Assembly: GCF_036016755.1 (NCBI RefSeq)
Contig: NZ_JAYXIH010000001.1
Location: 1 to 64,000 of the forward strand
DNA from: Aurantimonas coralicida_A
GTDB taxonomy: Bacteria > Pseudomonadota > Alphaproteobacteria > Rhizobiales > Rhizobiaceae
Reading direction: 5' to 3'
Length of the DNA: 64,000 nucleotides
Positions 8,374 through 14,950 of the stretch are shown here, one piece after another (within the stretch, counting starts at the first letter, position 1; each line of letters begins with the position of its first letter). The notes under the pieces are model-generated. The model was not told the origin of the DNA. It did not search any database and saw nothing but the letters and a program-made list of their open reading frames with translations. A program made the position numbers and the translations under genes.

Positions 8374-10005
8374 ATGACCAAGGGAAACTGGACAGCGTCT
8401 CCCAGTCTGGTATCTGCATTCTCACTCATGTGGTGCGCGAAGGTGCTCGTTAACCGCGTAGTCGGCTCCAACAAGGAAGATCCTCGCGTGTTCGATATGA
8501 TCCATAAAGTCCGTTCCGAGGTCCAGGAGACCCGCCAGAGATTCCGTGACGATCTTCCGATAAGCCTCAAGAGGGCGTTCTCCAGAGAACTTTCCAGTGA
8601 CGAGTGGACAGCAATGTTCAAGGCGCTCGGCAAGACCGACTGGGCGGCACTGACAAACTCGATGGGTGTCCGATGTGCATTAGAGATGATCAGTAGTTCG
8701 CATAGTCTGGATGCCGAAATTAGGAGGCTAGAAGGATCCATCGCCGTTGTTGAGCCGCGACGATTCGCCAAGATGCAGGCAAAATCTCGTCAGCTGGCGC
8801 ACTTTATGATGACCGGCGAACATGGGGCGCAGCTTCTGTGCAATGCCGAGGCTATCGCTCGTATGCTGGGGGAGAAAAATTTTCTACTCACCAGTCCGCC
8901 GGCACATTTGGTCAACGACATTGATCGACTGGTCACGGTCTACGCCATCGATTTACTGGATCAACGGTCACGCGTTACGATGGCCAATCTAATAGAAACT
9001 CAGAGGGATGGCGTCGAGTTCATCATCAGCTACCTTGTAGGTAATCGTATCGACGAACTGGCCAAGATCGGCACTAACCAAGTAGCCAGGCTGAACCATT
9101 ACAAGGGGCATATCCCTTCTGAAGCTCTTCAGGGTGGATCGTTGACCATCGCTTCGGCAACCGAACACGCTCACCTGCTCAGCCGTGGCTACAAGAAAGT
9201 GTCGGACTATGAAGGATCCTCGGCCGATCGAATGCTTGGAAGCCGTGCTTACTATTTCGCCCCAATATCCGGATTAGCACCCTTCAGCCAGGGTGCTCTG
9301 CAGACAGTCCATCAGACAGTGTCAGGTATCGATCCCGAGACCGGTTACAGCGTGGGCGAAATCATGGGCGGACGGATCAGTGAGATGAACCAGGTCCGGT
9401 TGATCGAGCGCCAGATCGGGAGCCAACGCCAGACGAGTGAAAATCTCCGACCGATCTTCGATGATAACGGTAAGGTGACCGCCTATGAACGGACGGCGGA
9501 TGTCTCCAAGCTGACCAGTCTGCATCGCAGCACGGATCTGGCGCAGATGATCGGTGTCTGGCGGTGTCGTCAGATGGAAGAGCTCCTAGCCGTGAAAGTT
9601 AATGGTGAGTTGGTCGACCGCCTATATGAAATCTGGGAGAGGGACAGAAAGCTCGGCAAACAAAACGAGTTCGTCAACATCGCTCGACTTAGAGATAAAG
9701 ACAAGGATGATAGCATCCTAGTCGACGCAGCCAAGATTATCCCGCCCCAGACACGCGATTACATCAAGTGGGTGTTCGGGCGTGACGATTTTTGGGTTCG
9801 TCGAGACATGGTGCTCGACACTTTCGGCAAACGTCAAGCCTCTATTAGGGATCGATTCACCGACGCCAATTTCGAGAGTTTGGCCGTGGGTATTCTGGGA
9901 AATAAAGCGTTTCCAATACTGGTTCGCTCAGAGAAGAGCATTCAGGACCTGAGTGCCAATGTGAAGAACCCAATCAAGTGGTTATTGCGCGGACGGCGAA
10001 CGTAA
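8374..10005 (+). CDS. Unrecognised 543-aa island protein, possibly phage virion-associated
   Basis: The product is soluble-looking, with no signal peptide or membrane span, mostly predicted helical, with alternating charged and hydrophobic stretches. I do not recognise a domain with certainty. The C-terminal part (about residues 440-500) reads RLRDKDKDDSILVDAAKIIP, then RDYIKWVFGRDDFWVRRDMV and LDTFGKRQASIRD, which resembles a motif found in large internal virion or ejection proteins of T7-like podoviruses. If so this could be the 3' end of a much longer phage gene re-started at an internal ATG. The start at 8374 has no strong ribosome site, so another start (for example the ATG at 8428) is possible. 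Codon use is unlike the core genes. Restriction or toxin function is not indicated. Confidence 0.6.
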   Translation: MTKGNWTASPSLVSAFSLMWCAKVLVNRVVGSNKEDPRVFDMIHKVRSEVQETRQRFRDDLPISLKRAFSRELSSDEWTAMFKALGKTDWAALTNSMGVRCALEMISSSHSLDAEIRRLEGSIAVVEPRRFAKMQAKSRQLAHFMMTGEHGAQLLCNAEAIARMLGEKNFLLTSPPAHLVNDIDRLVTVYAIDLLDQRSRVTMANLIETQRDGVEFIISYLVGNRIDELAKIGTNQVARLNHYKGHIPSEALQGGSLTIASATEHAHLLSRGYKKVSDYEGSSADRMLGSRAYYFAPISGLAPFSQGALQTVHQTVSGIDPETGYSVGEIMGGRISEMNQVRLIERQIGSQRQTSENLRPIFDDNGKVTAYERTADVSKLTSLHRSTDLAQMIGVWRCRQMEELLAVKVNGELVDRLYEIWERDRKLGKQNEFVNIARLRDKDKDDSILVDAAKIIPPQTRDYIKWVFGRDDFWVRRDMVLDTFGKRQASIRDRFTDANFESLAVGILGNKAFPILVRSEKSIQDLSANVKNPIKWLLRGRRT

Positions 10006-10299
10006 TTTCAGTCTCGTTCCAGCCTTCGAGCAGACGGTCCGACACTGGCTAATTGGGCGATCCCTCCATGTCACCGCCTAATCAGCGCAACAGGTAGCGT
10101 CCGATTTCTCGTAGCCATAGTCAGACCAAACATACCCGTGTGCCGCTCATAACATGGGATTGCTACGCGCTAAGAACACAATGTGAACGAAGGCTGTTTT
10201 GCAAGAAATCCGCTAAATGCCTCAAACCGGCTGTGGCCATTTCGGCATAACAATTCGGATTTGCAGGTGATTTCAGGAAAACTGAGGTTCGATGTGGCG

Positions 10300-10348
10300 C
10301 CCTTAGCAGGGGAGCGCCTTCGACCACTCGGCCACCTCTCCGAGGACG
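10300..10348. repeat. att-like direct repeat, copy 2 (orphan tRNA-Ser 5' half)
   Basis: This is the second identical copy of the 49-bp repeat. Only the 5' half of tRNA-Ser is present; sequence before 10300 does not continue into a 3' half, so it is not a second tRNA gene. It marks the distal end of the island and probably the original chromosomal 5' half and promoter side of the tRNA gene. Confidence 0.9.
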
Positions 10349-10556
10349 CAGATACCTGCGCGACGGGCCCGGTGCAAGGGAGGCAAGAAGAAAACCCGGT
10401 GAACATGATCGAAAGGCACCCCGCGGCCATTCAAACCGGACACCGCGAAACCTCGCCCCGACCCGGGAACGATCCACACGCGCTTCCTTCGCGGCGCCGT
10501 CAAGGCTCTGCGCGGCGCGGCCTGGTTCGCGGCTCAAGCAGCAGCTGGCACAGGTC

Positions 10557-10589
10557 GAAAAGTTGGCTCCGCGGGATCGGTTGCCAACT
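10557..10589 (-). terminator. Possible rho-independent terminator of lexA
   Basis: A 7-bp perfect stem (10561-10567 with 10583-10589, AGTTGGC/GCCAACT) with a 15-base loop is followed on the minus strand by TTTTCG. It lies 14 bases after the lexA stop. The long loop and short T run make it a weak candidate. Confidence 0.35.
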
Positions 10590-10602
10590 GTCGGTCCGGC
10601 CT

Positions 10603-11334
10603 TCAGTATTTGCGGATGAGCCCGACCAGCCGGCCCTGAACCTTGACCCGCTCGGAGCCGAAGATCCGCGTTTCATAAGCCGGATTGGCAGCCTCCAGCG
10701 CAATCGTATTGCCGCGCCGGCGAAACCGCTTCAGCGTCGCTTCCTCCTCGTCGACCAGCGCGACAACGATCTCCCCGGGCGTCGCTGTGTCGGCGCGGCG
10801 AATCACCACCGTGTCGCCGTCGAGGATTCCGGCTTCGATCATCGAATCGCCCTTGACTTCCAGCGCATAATGCTCGCCGCCGCCAAGCATATCCGGCGGC
10901 ACGGCGAGGGAATGGGTGGTGTGCTGGATCGCCGAAATGGGAACGCCCGCCGCGATCCGGCCCATGACCGGAATCGAGACTGTGGCCGGTTCAGGCGGTC
11001 TCGTCGTCGCGCGTCGGGAAATCGGCTCAGACGTCTTGCGTGCCGCGTCGCGGCTTCCTTCGATCACGCTCGGCGTAAACCCGGCGTGGCCGACGGGGGC
11101 AGGGCGGTCCTTCTGCATCGCTTCGGGCAGCTTGAGGATCTCCAGCGCTCGCGCGCGATTGGGCAGGCGCCGAATGAAGCCCCGCTCCTCAAGCGCGGTA
11201 ATCAGGCGATGAATGCCGGATTTCGACCGAAGCTCCAGCGCGTCCTTCATCTCGTCGAAGGAGGGAGGCACCCCGCTATCCCTCAGCCGTTCGTGAATGA
11301 ACGACAAAAGGTCGTGCTGCTTGCGTGTCAGCAT
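10603..11334 (-). CDS. lexA: LexA SOS repressor
   Basis: The 243-aa product has the LexA winged helix-turn-helix at residues 1-65 (MLTRKQHDLLSFIHERL, GIHRLITALEERGFIRRL) and the S24 peptidase-type domain after residue 120. Self-cleavage parts are visible: the Ala129-Gly130 bond in GRIAAGVP, Ser164 in KGDSMIEAG and Lys202 in TLKRF. LexA represses DNA-damage genes and cleaves itself when RecA is activated. The linker (residues 70-118) is long and basic, as in other alphaproteobacteria. The promoter region holds a perfect and an imperfect SOS box, indicating autorepression. It follows moeA by 43 bases but is likely transcribed from its own promoter. Confidence 0.97.
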   Translation of the reverse strand: MLTRKQHDLLSFIHERLRDSGVPPSFDEMKDALELRSKSGIHRLITALEERGFIRRLPNRARALEILKLPEAMQKDRPAPVGHAGFTPSVIEGSRDAARKTSEPISRRATTRPPEPATVSIPVMGRIAAGVPISAIQHTTHSLAVPPDMLGGGEHYALEVKGDSMIEAGILDGDTVVIRRADTATPGEIVVALVDEEEATLKRFRRRGNTIALEAANPAYETRIFGSERVKVQGRLVGLIRKY

Positions 11335-11349
11335 CGAGGCGACTCCCTA

Positions 11350-11364
11350 AAACAAAACCTGAAC
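11350..11364. promoter_or_regulatory. Imperfect SOS box upstream of lexA
   Basis: AAAC-N7-GAAC on the plus strand differs by one base from the direct-repeat LexA site in its GAAC-N7-GAAC orientation. It lies 15 bases upstream of the lexA ATG, close to the expected ribosome site, so it may be a secondary operator. Confidence 0.4.
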
Positions 11365-11374
11365 AAACCTATCT

Positions 11375-11389
11375 GTTCTAGTTGTGTTC
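11375..11389. promoter_or_regulatory. Perfect alphaproteobacterial SOS box (GTTC-N7-GTTC)
   Basis: GTTC at 11375-11378 and GTTC at 11386-11389 are separated by seven bases, the exact LexA operator of alphaproteobacteria. It lies 40 bases upstream of the lexA start and overlaps the moeA stop codon (11378-11380), so LexA bound here would repress lexA and could also hinder readthrough from the moeA operon. Confidence 0.85.
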
Positions 11390-12616
11390 CGCAAGACCCT
11401 TCCATTCGTCGAGCACAACGTAGCGGCAAGCCTCCCCCGCGCTCGCCGGAGCCGCCGAAGACGGCCGCACGAGCAAAGCATCGGCCTGCGCGTAGGTGGA
11501 CAGGAGGGAGGAATCCTGGCGGGGCAGCGGAATGACCCGGACGACGCCGTCTTCTCGAGCCTCCAGCCGTGAGCGAACGAAGTCGGTCCGCAGGCCATTT
11601 TCAGGCATCGGCGCGCCGAGCAGCCCATGCCGGTAGAGCTGGCGATCGGGAAAACCCGCCAACCGGCGCACCAATGGAATCAGGAACAACCGCGCGGCGA
11701 CCATGGAGGAGGCCGGATTGCCCGGCAGACCGACGATCGTCAGATCGCCAAGCCGCCCCGCCATCAAGGGCTTGCCGGGGCGCATCGCGACCTTCCAGAA
11801 GTCGAGTCCGACGCCGCGGTTGGCGAACACCTTGCCGACCAGGTCGTGATCGCCGACCGACGCCCCGCCGATCGTGACGAAGACATCCGCCCGGTCCCGG
11901 ATGGAATCGCTCAGGCGCGCGTCGATCGTGGCGACGTCGTCGCCAGCGATCCCGCAGTCGATCGCATCGCCGCCGGCGCCTACCACCATCGCCGCGACGC
12001 CGTACGGGTTGGAGGCGACCAACTGCGAGGGACCGAGCGGCTCGCCGGGCAGCACGAGTTCGTCGCCAGTTGCGAGGATGGCCACCTTCGGCCGCGCCAG
12101 CACCGTCAGCGCGGGGTAACCGCAGCTCGCCGCAAGCGCGATGGCGCCGGGCGTGAGCAGGGCGCCGCGGGTCAACAACGTCTCGCCCGCAGCGAAATCG
12201 ATACCGGCTGCCCGGATGAATTGGCCGGGTTCGAGCGAAACCGTCGGGCGTACGGTGCCATCGACTACAACGCGGGCGTCTTCCTGGATCAGGATCGCAT
12301 CCGCACCTTGCGGCACCGGCGCCCCGGTGAAGATTCGCGCCGCTTCACCGATTCCCACCTGGCCGTCGAAGGCGCGCCCGGCGGCGGATTCGCCGACGAC
12401 CCGCAGGGTCTCGAACGGCGACTGGACGTCCACCGCCCGGACGGCGTAGCCATCCATGGCCGAGGCATCGAAGGACGGCTGGGTGCGGCGGGCCAGGACG
12501 TCCTCGGCAAGAACGCGTCCGGCCGCTTGAAGCAACGGCAGCTGCTCGGTGCGGGTGAGGGGCACCGCGCTCCCAACCAATCGTCGATAGGCTTCCTCGA
12601 CGGGAAGCAGACTCAT
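11378..12616 (-). CDS. moeA: Molybdopterin molybdotransferase MoeA
   Basis: The 412-aa product inserts molybdate into adenylylated molybdopterin. It has the normal MoeA length and blocks: SFDASAMDGYAVRAVDVQ near residue 48, PQGADAILIQED near residue 100, KVAILATGDELVLPGEPLG near residue 180, and RPGKPLMAGRLGDLTIVGLP in the MoCF-like domain near 285. It is the last gene of an overlapping minus-strand run and its start overlaps moaC by four bases. Together with moaC it supplies the cofactor needed by the nitrate reductase at the right of the window. A second moeA lies at the right edge. Confidence 0.95.
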   Translation of the reverse strand: MSLLPVEEAYRRLVGSAVPLTRTEQLPLLQAAGRVLAEDVLARRTQPSFDASAMDGYAVRAVDVQSPFETLRVVGESAAGRAFDGQVGIGEAARIFTGAPVPQGADAILIQEDARVVVDGTVRPTVSLEPGQFIRAAGIDFAAGETLLTRGALLTPGAIALAASCGYPALTVLARPKVAILATGDELVLPGEPLGPSQLVASNPYGVAAMVVGAGGDAIDCGIAGDDVATIDARLSDSIRDRADVFVTIGGASVGDHDLVGKVFANRGVGLDFWKVAMRPGKPLMAGRLGDLTIVGLPGNPASSMVAARLFLIPLVRRLAGFPDRQLYRHGLLGAPMPENGLRTDFVRSRLEAREDGVVRVIPLPRQDSSLLSTYAQADALLVRPSSAAPASAGEACRYVVLDEWKGLAEHN

Positions 12617-13110
12617 GACCCGGCCGCCGTGAAGTCGCCGGAACGGCCGCCGGATTTCGACAGCAGCCGGATGCCGGACACGCGCATCGAGCGGTCCACG
12701 GCCTTGGCCATGTCGTAGATCGTCAGACAGGCCACGGAGACCGCCGTGAGCGCCTCCATTTCGACGCCCGTCTTGCCGCTGACCTTGGCCAGCGCGGTCA
12801 CGCGCAAACCGGGCAGGGTCGCATCCGGCGTTATTTCGACGCCAATCTTCTCAAGCATCAGCGGATGGCAAAGCGGAATCAGCTCGTGCGTACGCTTGGC
12901 CGCCATAATTCCGGCGATCCGCGCAATGCCGATGACGTCGCCCTTCTTGGCCTCCCCGGCGAGAATCAGCTCCAGCGTCGCCGGCTGCATGGCAACGAAA
13001 CCCTCGGCCTCGGCGACCCGAACGCTGTCGGCCTTGTCGCCGACATCGACCATCGAGGCAGCGCCGGCGGCGTCGAGATGGGTGAGTCCGGATTGCTTGG
13101 TGTCGCTCAT
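12613..13110 (-). CDS. moaC: Cyclic pyranopterin monophosphate synthase MoaC
   Basis: The 165-aa product makes cyclic pyranopterin monophosphate in molybdenum cofactor synthesis, acting with MoaA. The MoaC signature is clear: KKGDVIGIARIAGIMAAKRT and HELIPLCHPLMLEKIGVEI, followed by GVEMEALTAVSVACLTIYDM and the Lys/Asp-rich MAKAVDRSMRVSGIRLLSKS. Length is normal for the family. It overlaps trpC and moeA by four bases each, so the genes are translationally coupled. The trpC-moaC-moeA-lexA order is common in alphaproteobacteria. Confidence 0.96.
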   Translation of the reverse strand: MSDTKQSGLTHLDAAGAASMVDVGDKADSVRVAEAEGFVAMQPATLELILAGEAKKGDVIGIARIAGIMAAKRTHELIPLCHPLMLEKIGVEITPDATLPGLRVTALAKVSGKTGVEMEALTAVSVACLTIYDMAKAVDRSMRVSGIRLLSKSGGRSGDFTAAGS

Positions 13111-13922
13111 GACGAGGCCCCCGGTTGGCGGGTGGCGCCGAGCAGCACGCGCGTCGCCGCCTCCACATCAGACTGGCGCATCAGGCTTTCCCCGACGAGA
13201 ACGGTGCGGATCCCCCGATCGGCGAGGCGCAGGCAGTCTGCATGGGTGAAGATGCCGCTCTCACCGACGAGAATTCGGTCCTCCGGCACCAAGGCCGCCA
13301 GCCGCTCGGCCGTGGCCAGGCTGGTCTCGAAGGTCCGCAGGTTGCGATTGTTGATCCCGATCAGCGGCGTGCGGAGCTTCAGCGCACGCTCGGCTTCGGC
13401 TTCGTCATGGATCTCGACCAGGATGTCGAGGCTGTAGTGTTCGGCAGTGGCTTCGAGATCACGCGCCAGCGTGTCGTCCACGGCGGCCATGATGATCAGG
13501 ATCGCGTCCGCGCCCCAAGCGCGCGCTTCGGCCACCTGATACGGGTCGAACAGGAAATCCTTGCGCAGCGTCGGCAGCGTGGTCGCGGCGCGAGCCGCCG
13601 TCAGATAGGCGGGCGCACCCTGAAACGAGGGCGTATCGGTGAGGACGCTGAGGCATGTCGCGCCCCCGCGCTCATACGCCGCAGCGAGAGCAGGCGGATC
13701 GAAATCCTCGCGGATCACGCCCTTCGAGGGACTGGCCTTCTTCACTTCCGCGATGAGTGCTAGCCGACCCTCGGCGTGCCGAGCCCGGATCGCCGCCGCA
13801 AATCCTCTCGGCGCATCCGAGGGATCGATCGTGGCTTCGAGATCGGCGAGCGGCATGCGCTGTTTGGCAGCGGCGATCTCGTCGCGCTTGTAGGCTTCGA
13901 TTCGCTCAAGGATGTCACTCAT
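13107..13922 (-). CDS. trpC: Indole-3-glycerol phosphate synthase
   Basis: The 271-aa product catalyses ring closure of carboxyphenylaminodeoxyribulose phosphate in tryptophan synthesis. It is a single-domain TIM barrel with the expected blocks: LIAEVKKASPSKGVIREDFD (catalytic Lys), LSVLTDTPSFQGA, LRKDFLFDPYQVAEARAWGA, DILVEIHDEAEAERAL, IGINNRNLRTFETSLATAE and LVGESGIFTHADCLRLAD. It is not fused to TrpF. It overlaps trpD and moaC by four bases each, within one transcript starting from ppiD or further upstream. Confidence 0.96.
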   Translation of the reverse strand: MSDILERIEAYKRDEIAAAKQRMPLADLEATIDPSDAPRGFAAAIRARHAEGRLALIAEVKKASPSKGVIREDFDPPALAAAYERGGATCLSVLTDTPSFQGAPAYLTAARAATTLPTLRKDFLFDPYQVAEARAWGADAILIIMAAVDDTLARDLEATAEHYSLDILVEIHDEAEAERALKLRTPLIGINNRNLRTFETSLATAERLAALVPEDRILVGESGIFTHADCLRLADRGIRTVLVGESLMRQSDVEAATRVLLGATRQPGASS

Positions 13923-14950
13923 GCGGACGCCTCGCCGAACTTGCGCGTTGCTGCCGCCAGGCGCTCCAGGGCGGCACGCGCCAGGCCGCTGTCGATCGCA
14001 TCGGCTGCCATTGCGACGCCGCCGCGAATATCCTCAGCCTTGCCGGCCATCATCAGGGCGCCGGCACTATTGAGCAAGACGATGTCGCGGTAGGCGTTTT
14101 TCGCGCCGCCGAGCACTGCGGTCAGCGCCGCGGCGTTTGCCGCCGCGTCCCCGCCCTTGATTTCGGCAAGGGGCAAACGCCGCAACCCGGCGTCCTCCGG
14201 CTCGACGCTGAAGGTGCGGATATCGCCGTCATGGAGGGCAGCAACCGCGGTCGTCCCCGAAACGGTCATTTCGTCGAGCCCGTCACCATGCACGACCCAG
14301 GCGGATTCGGTCCCCAATTCGCGCAGCGTCTCCGCAAGCGGCAGCAGCCATTGTGGCGAGAACACTCCAACCAGCAGCTTCTTCACGCCCGCCGGGTTCG
14401 ACATCGGTCCGAGCAGGTTGAAGATCGTTCGGGTGCCGAGCTCGACCCGGCTGGGACCAACGAAGCGCATCGCGGCGTGATGCGTCGGAGCGAACATGAA
14501 GCAGAGGCCGGCATCGGCGAGCACCCGCGAGATCGCATCCGGCTTCAGGTCAACGTCGACCCCGAGCGCGGCCAGCACGTCCGCCGCACCTGATTTCGAG
14601 GACAGGGCCCGGTTGCCGTGCTTGGCGACGACGAGACCGCACCCGGCGAGGACGAGGGCCGAGCATGTCGAAACGTTCAGCGTGCCGGCGTGATCGCCGC
14701 CAGTGCCGACGATGTCGATGGCGTCCGGCGGCGCCGCGACCCGCGACATGTTGGCGCGCATGACCGAGACGGCACCCGCCATCTCGTCGACGGTCTCGCC
14801 GCGCACGCGGAGCGCCATCAGGAAGCCGCCGATCTGCGAGGGCGTCGCTTCGCCGGACATCATCACCGCGAAGGCGGCCTCCGCCTCGGATCGCGTCAGG
14901 GACTGACCGTCCGCGACCTTGGCGATGAAAGGTTTCAGACTTTGGCTCAC
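13919..14950 (-). CDS. trpD: Anthranilate phosphoribosyltransferase
   Basis: The 343-aa product transfers phosphoribose to anthranilate, the second step of tryptophan synthesis. It has the class signature VGTGGDHAGTLNVSTCSALV near residue 81, KHGNRALSSKSGAADVLAAL that follows, and the LAPTHHAAMRF-like and NLLGPMSNPAG segments. It is a free-standing TrpD without the TrpG glutamine amidotransferase domain. It overlaps trpC and ppiD by four bases each. In related bacteria trpG often lies between ppiD and trpD; here it does not, so trpE and trpG must be elsewhere. Confidence 0.96.
   Translation of the reverse strand: MSQSLKPFIAKVADGQSLTRSEAEAAFAVMMSGEATPSQIGGFLMALRVRGETVDEMAGAVSVMRANMSRVAAPPDAIDIVGTGGDHAGTLNVSTCSALVLAGCGLVVAKHGNRALSSKSGAADVLAALGVDVDLKPDAISRVLADAGLCFMFAPTHHAAMRFVGPSRVELGTRTIFNLLGPMSNPAGVKKLLVGVFSPQWLLPLAETLRELGTESAWVVHGDGLDEMTVSGTTAVAALHDGDIRTFSVEPEDAGLRRLPLAEIKGGDAAANAAALTAVLGGAKNAYRDIVLLNSAGALMMAGKAEDIRGGVAMAADAIDSGLARAALERLAAATRKFGEASA

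Larger units (their letters stand above)
7617..10299. mobile_element. Small integrated island at tRNA-Ser(GCT), no integrase visible
   Basis: The 2,683 bases between the two 49-bp repeats contain only two genes, both on the plus strand and both with codon use unlike the neighbours (more ATA, AGG, CTA and TTT and lower GC). One is an HNH/AP2 endonuclease-like gene, the other a 543-aa protein with a possible phage-virion motif. No integrase, excisionase or replication gene is seen, so it is either a remnant of a larger prophage or an element mobilised in trans. The boundaries come from the repeats; the phage origin is inference. Confidence 0.75.
10006..10602. other. Gene-free stretch spanning the island end and lexA downstream region
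   Basis: No convincing gene is seen in these 597 bases. They hold the tail of the island (10006-10299), the second 49-bp repeat (10300-10348), about 200 bases of GC-rich chromosomal sequence, and a hairpin at 10557-10589 that may end lexA transcription. Readable frames across the tRNA fragment have no homology-like features and are discounted. Confidence 0.6.

Noticed and set aside
8374..10005. Restriction, toxin or abortive-infection gene in the island
   Set aside because: No nuclease, methylase, NTPase or toxin motif is visible; position on an island alone does not justify a defence call.
10300..10348. A second tRNA-Ser gene
   Set aside because: Only the 5' half is present; sequence beyond 10300 does not form the anticodon 3' side, variable arm or T arm.
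10183..11535. 450-codon plus-strand frame across the att repeat and lexA
   Set aside because: It runs antisense to lexA and through the tRNA fragment and has no protein-like features.
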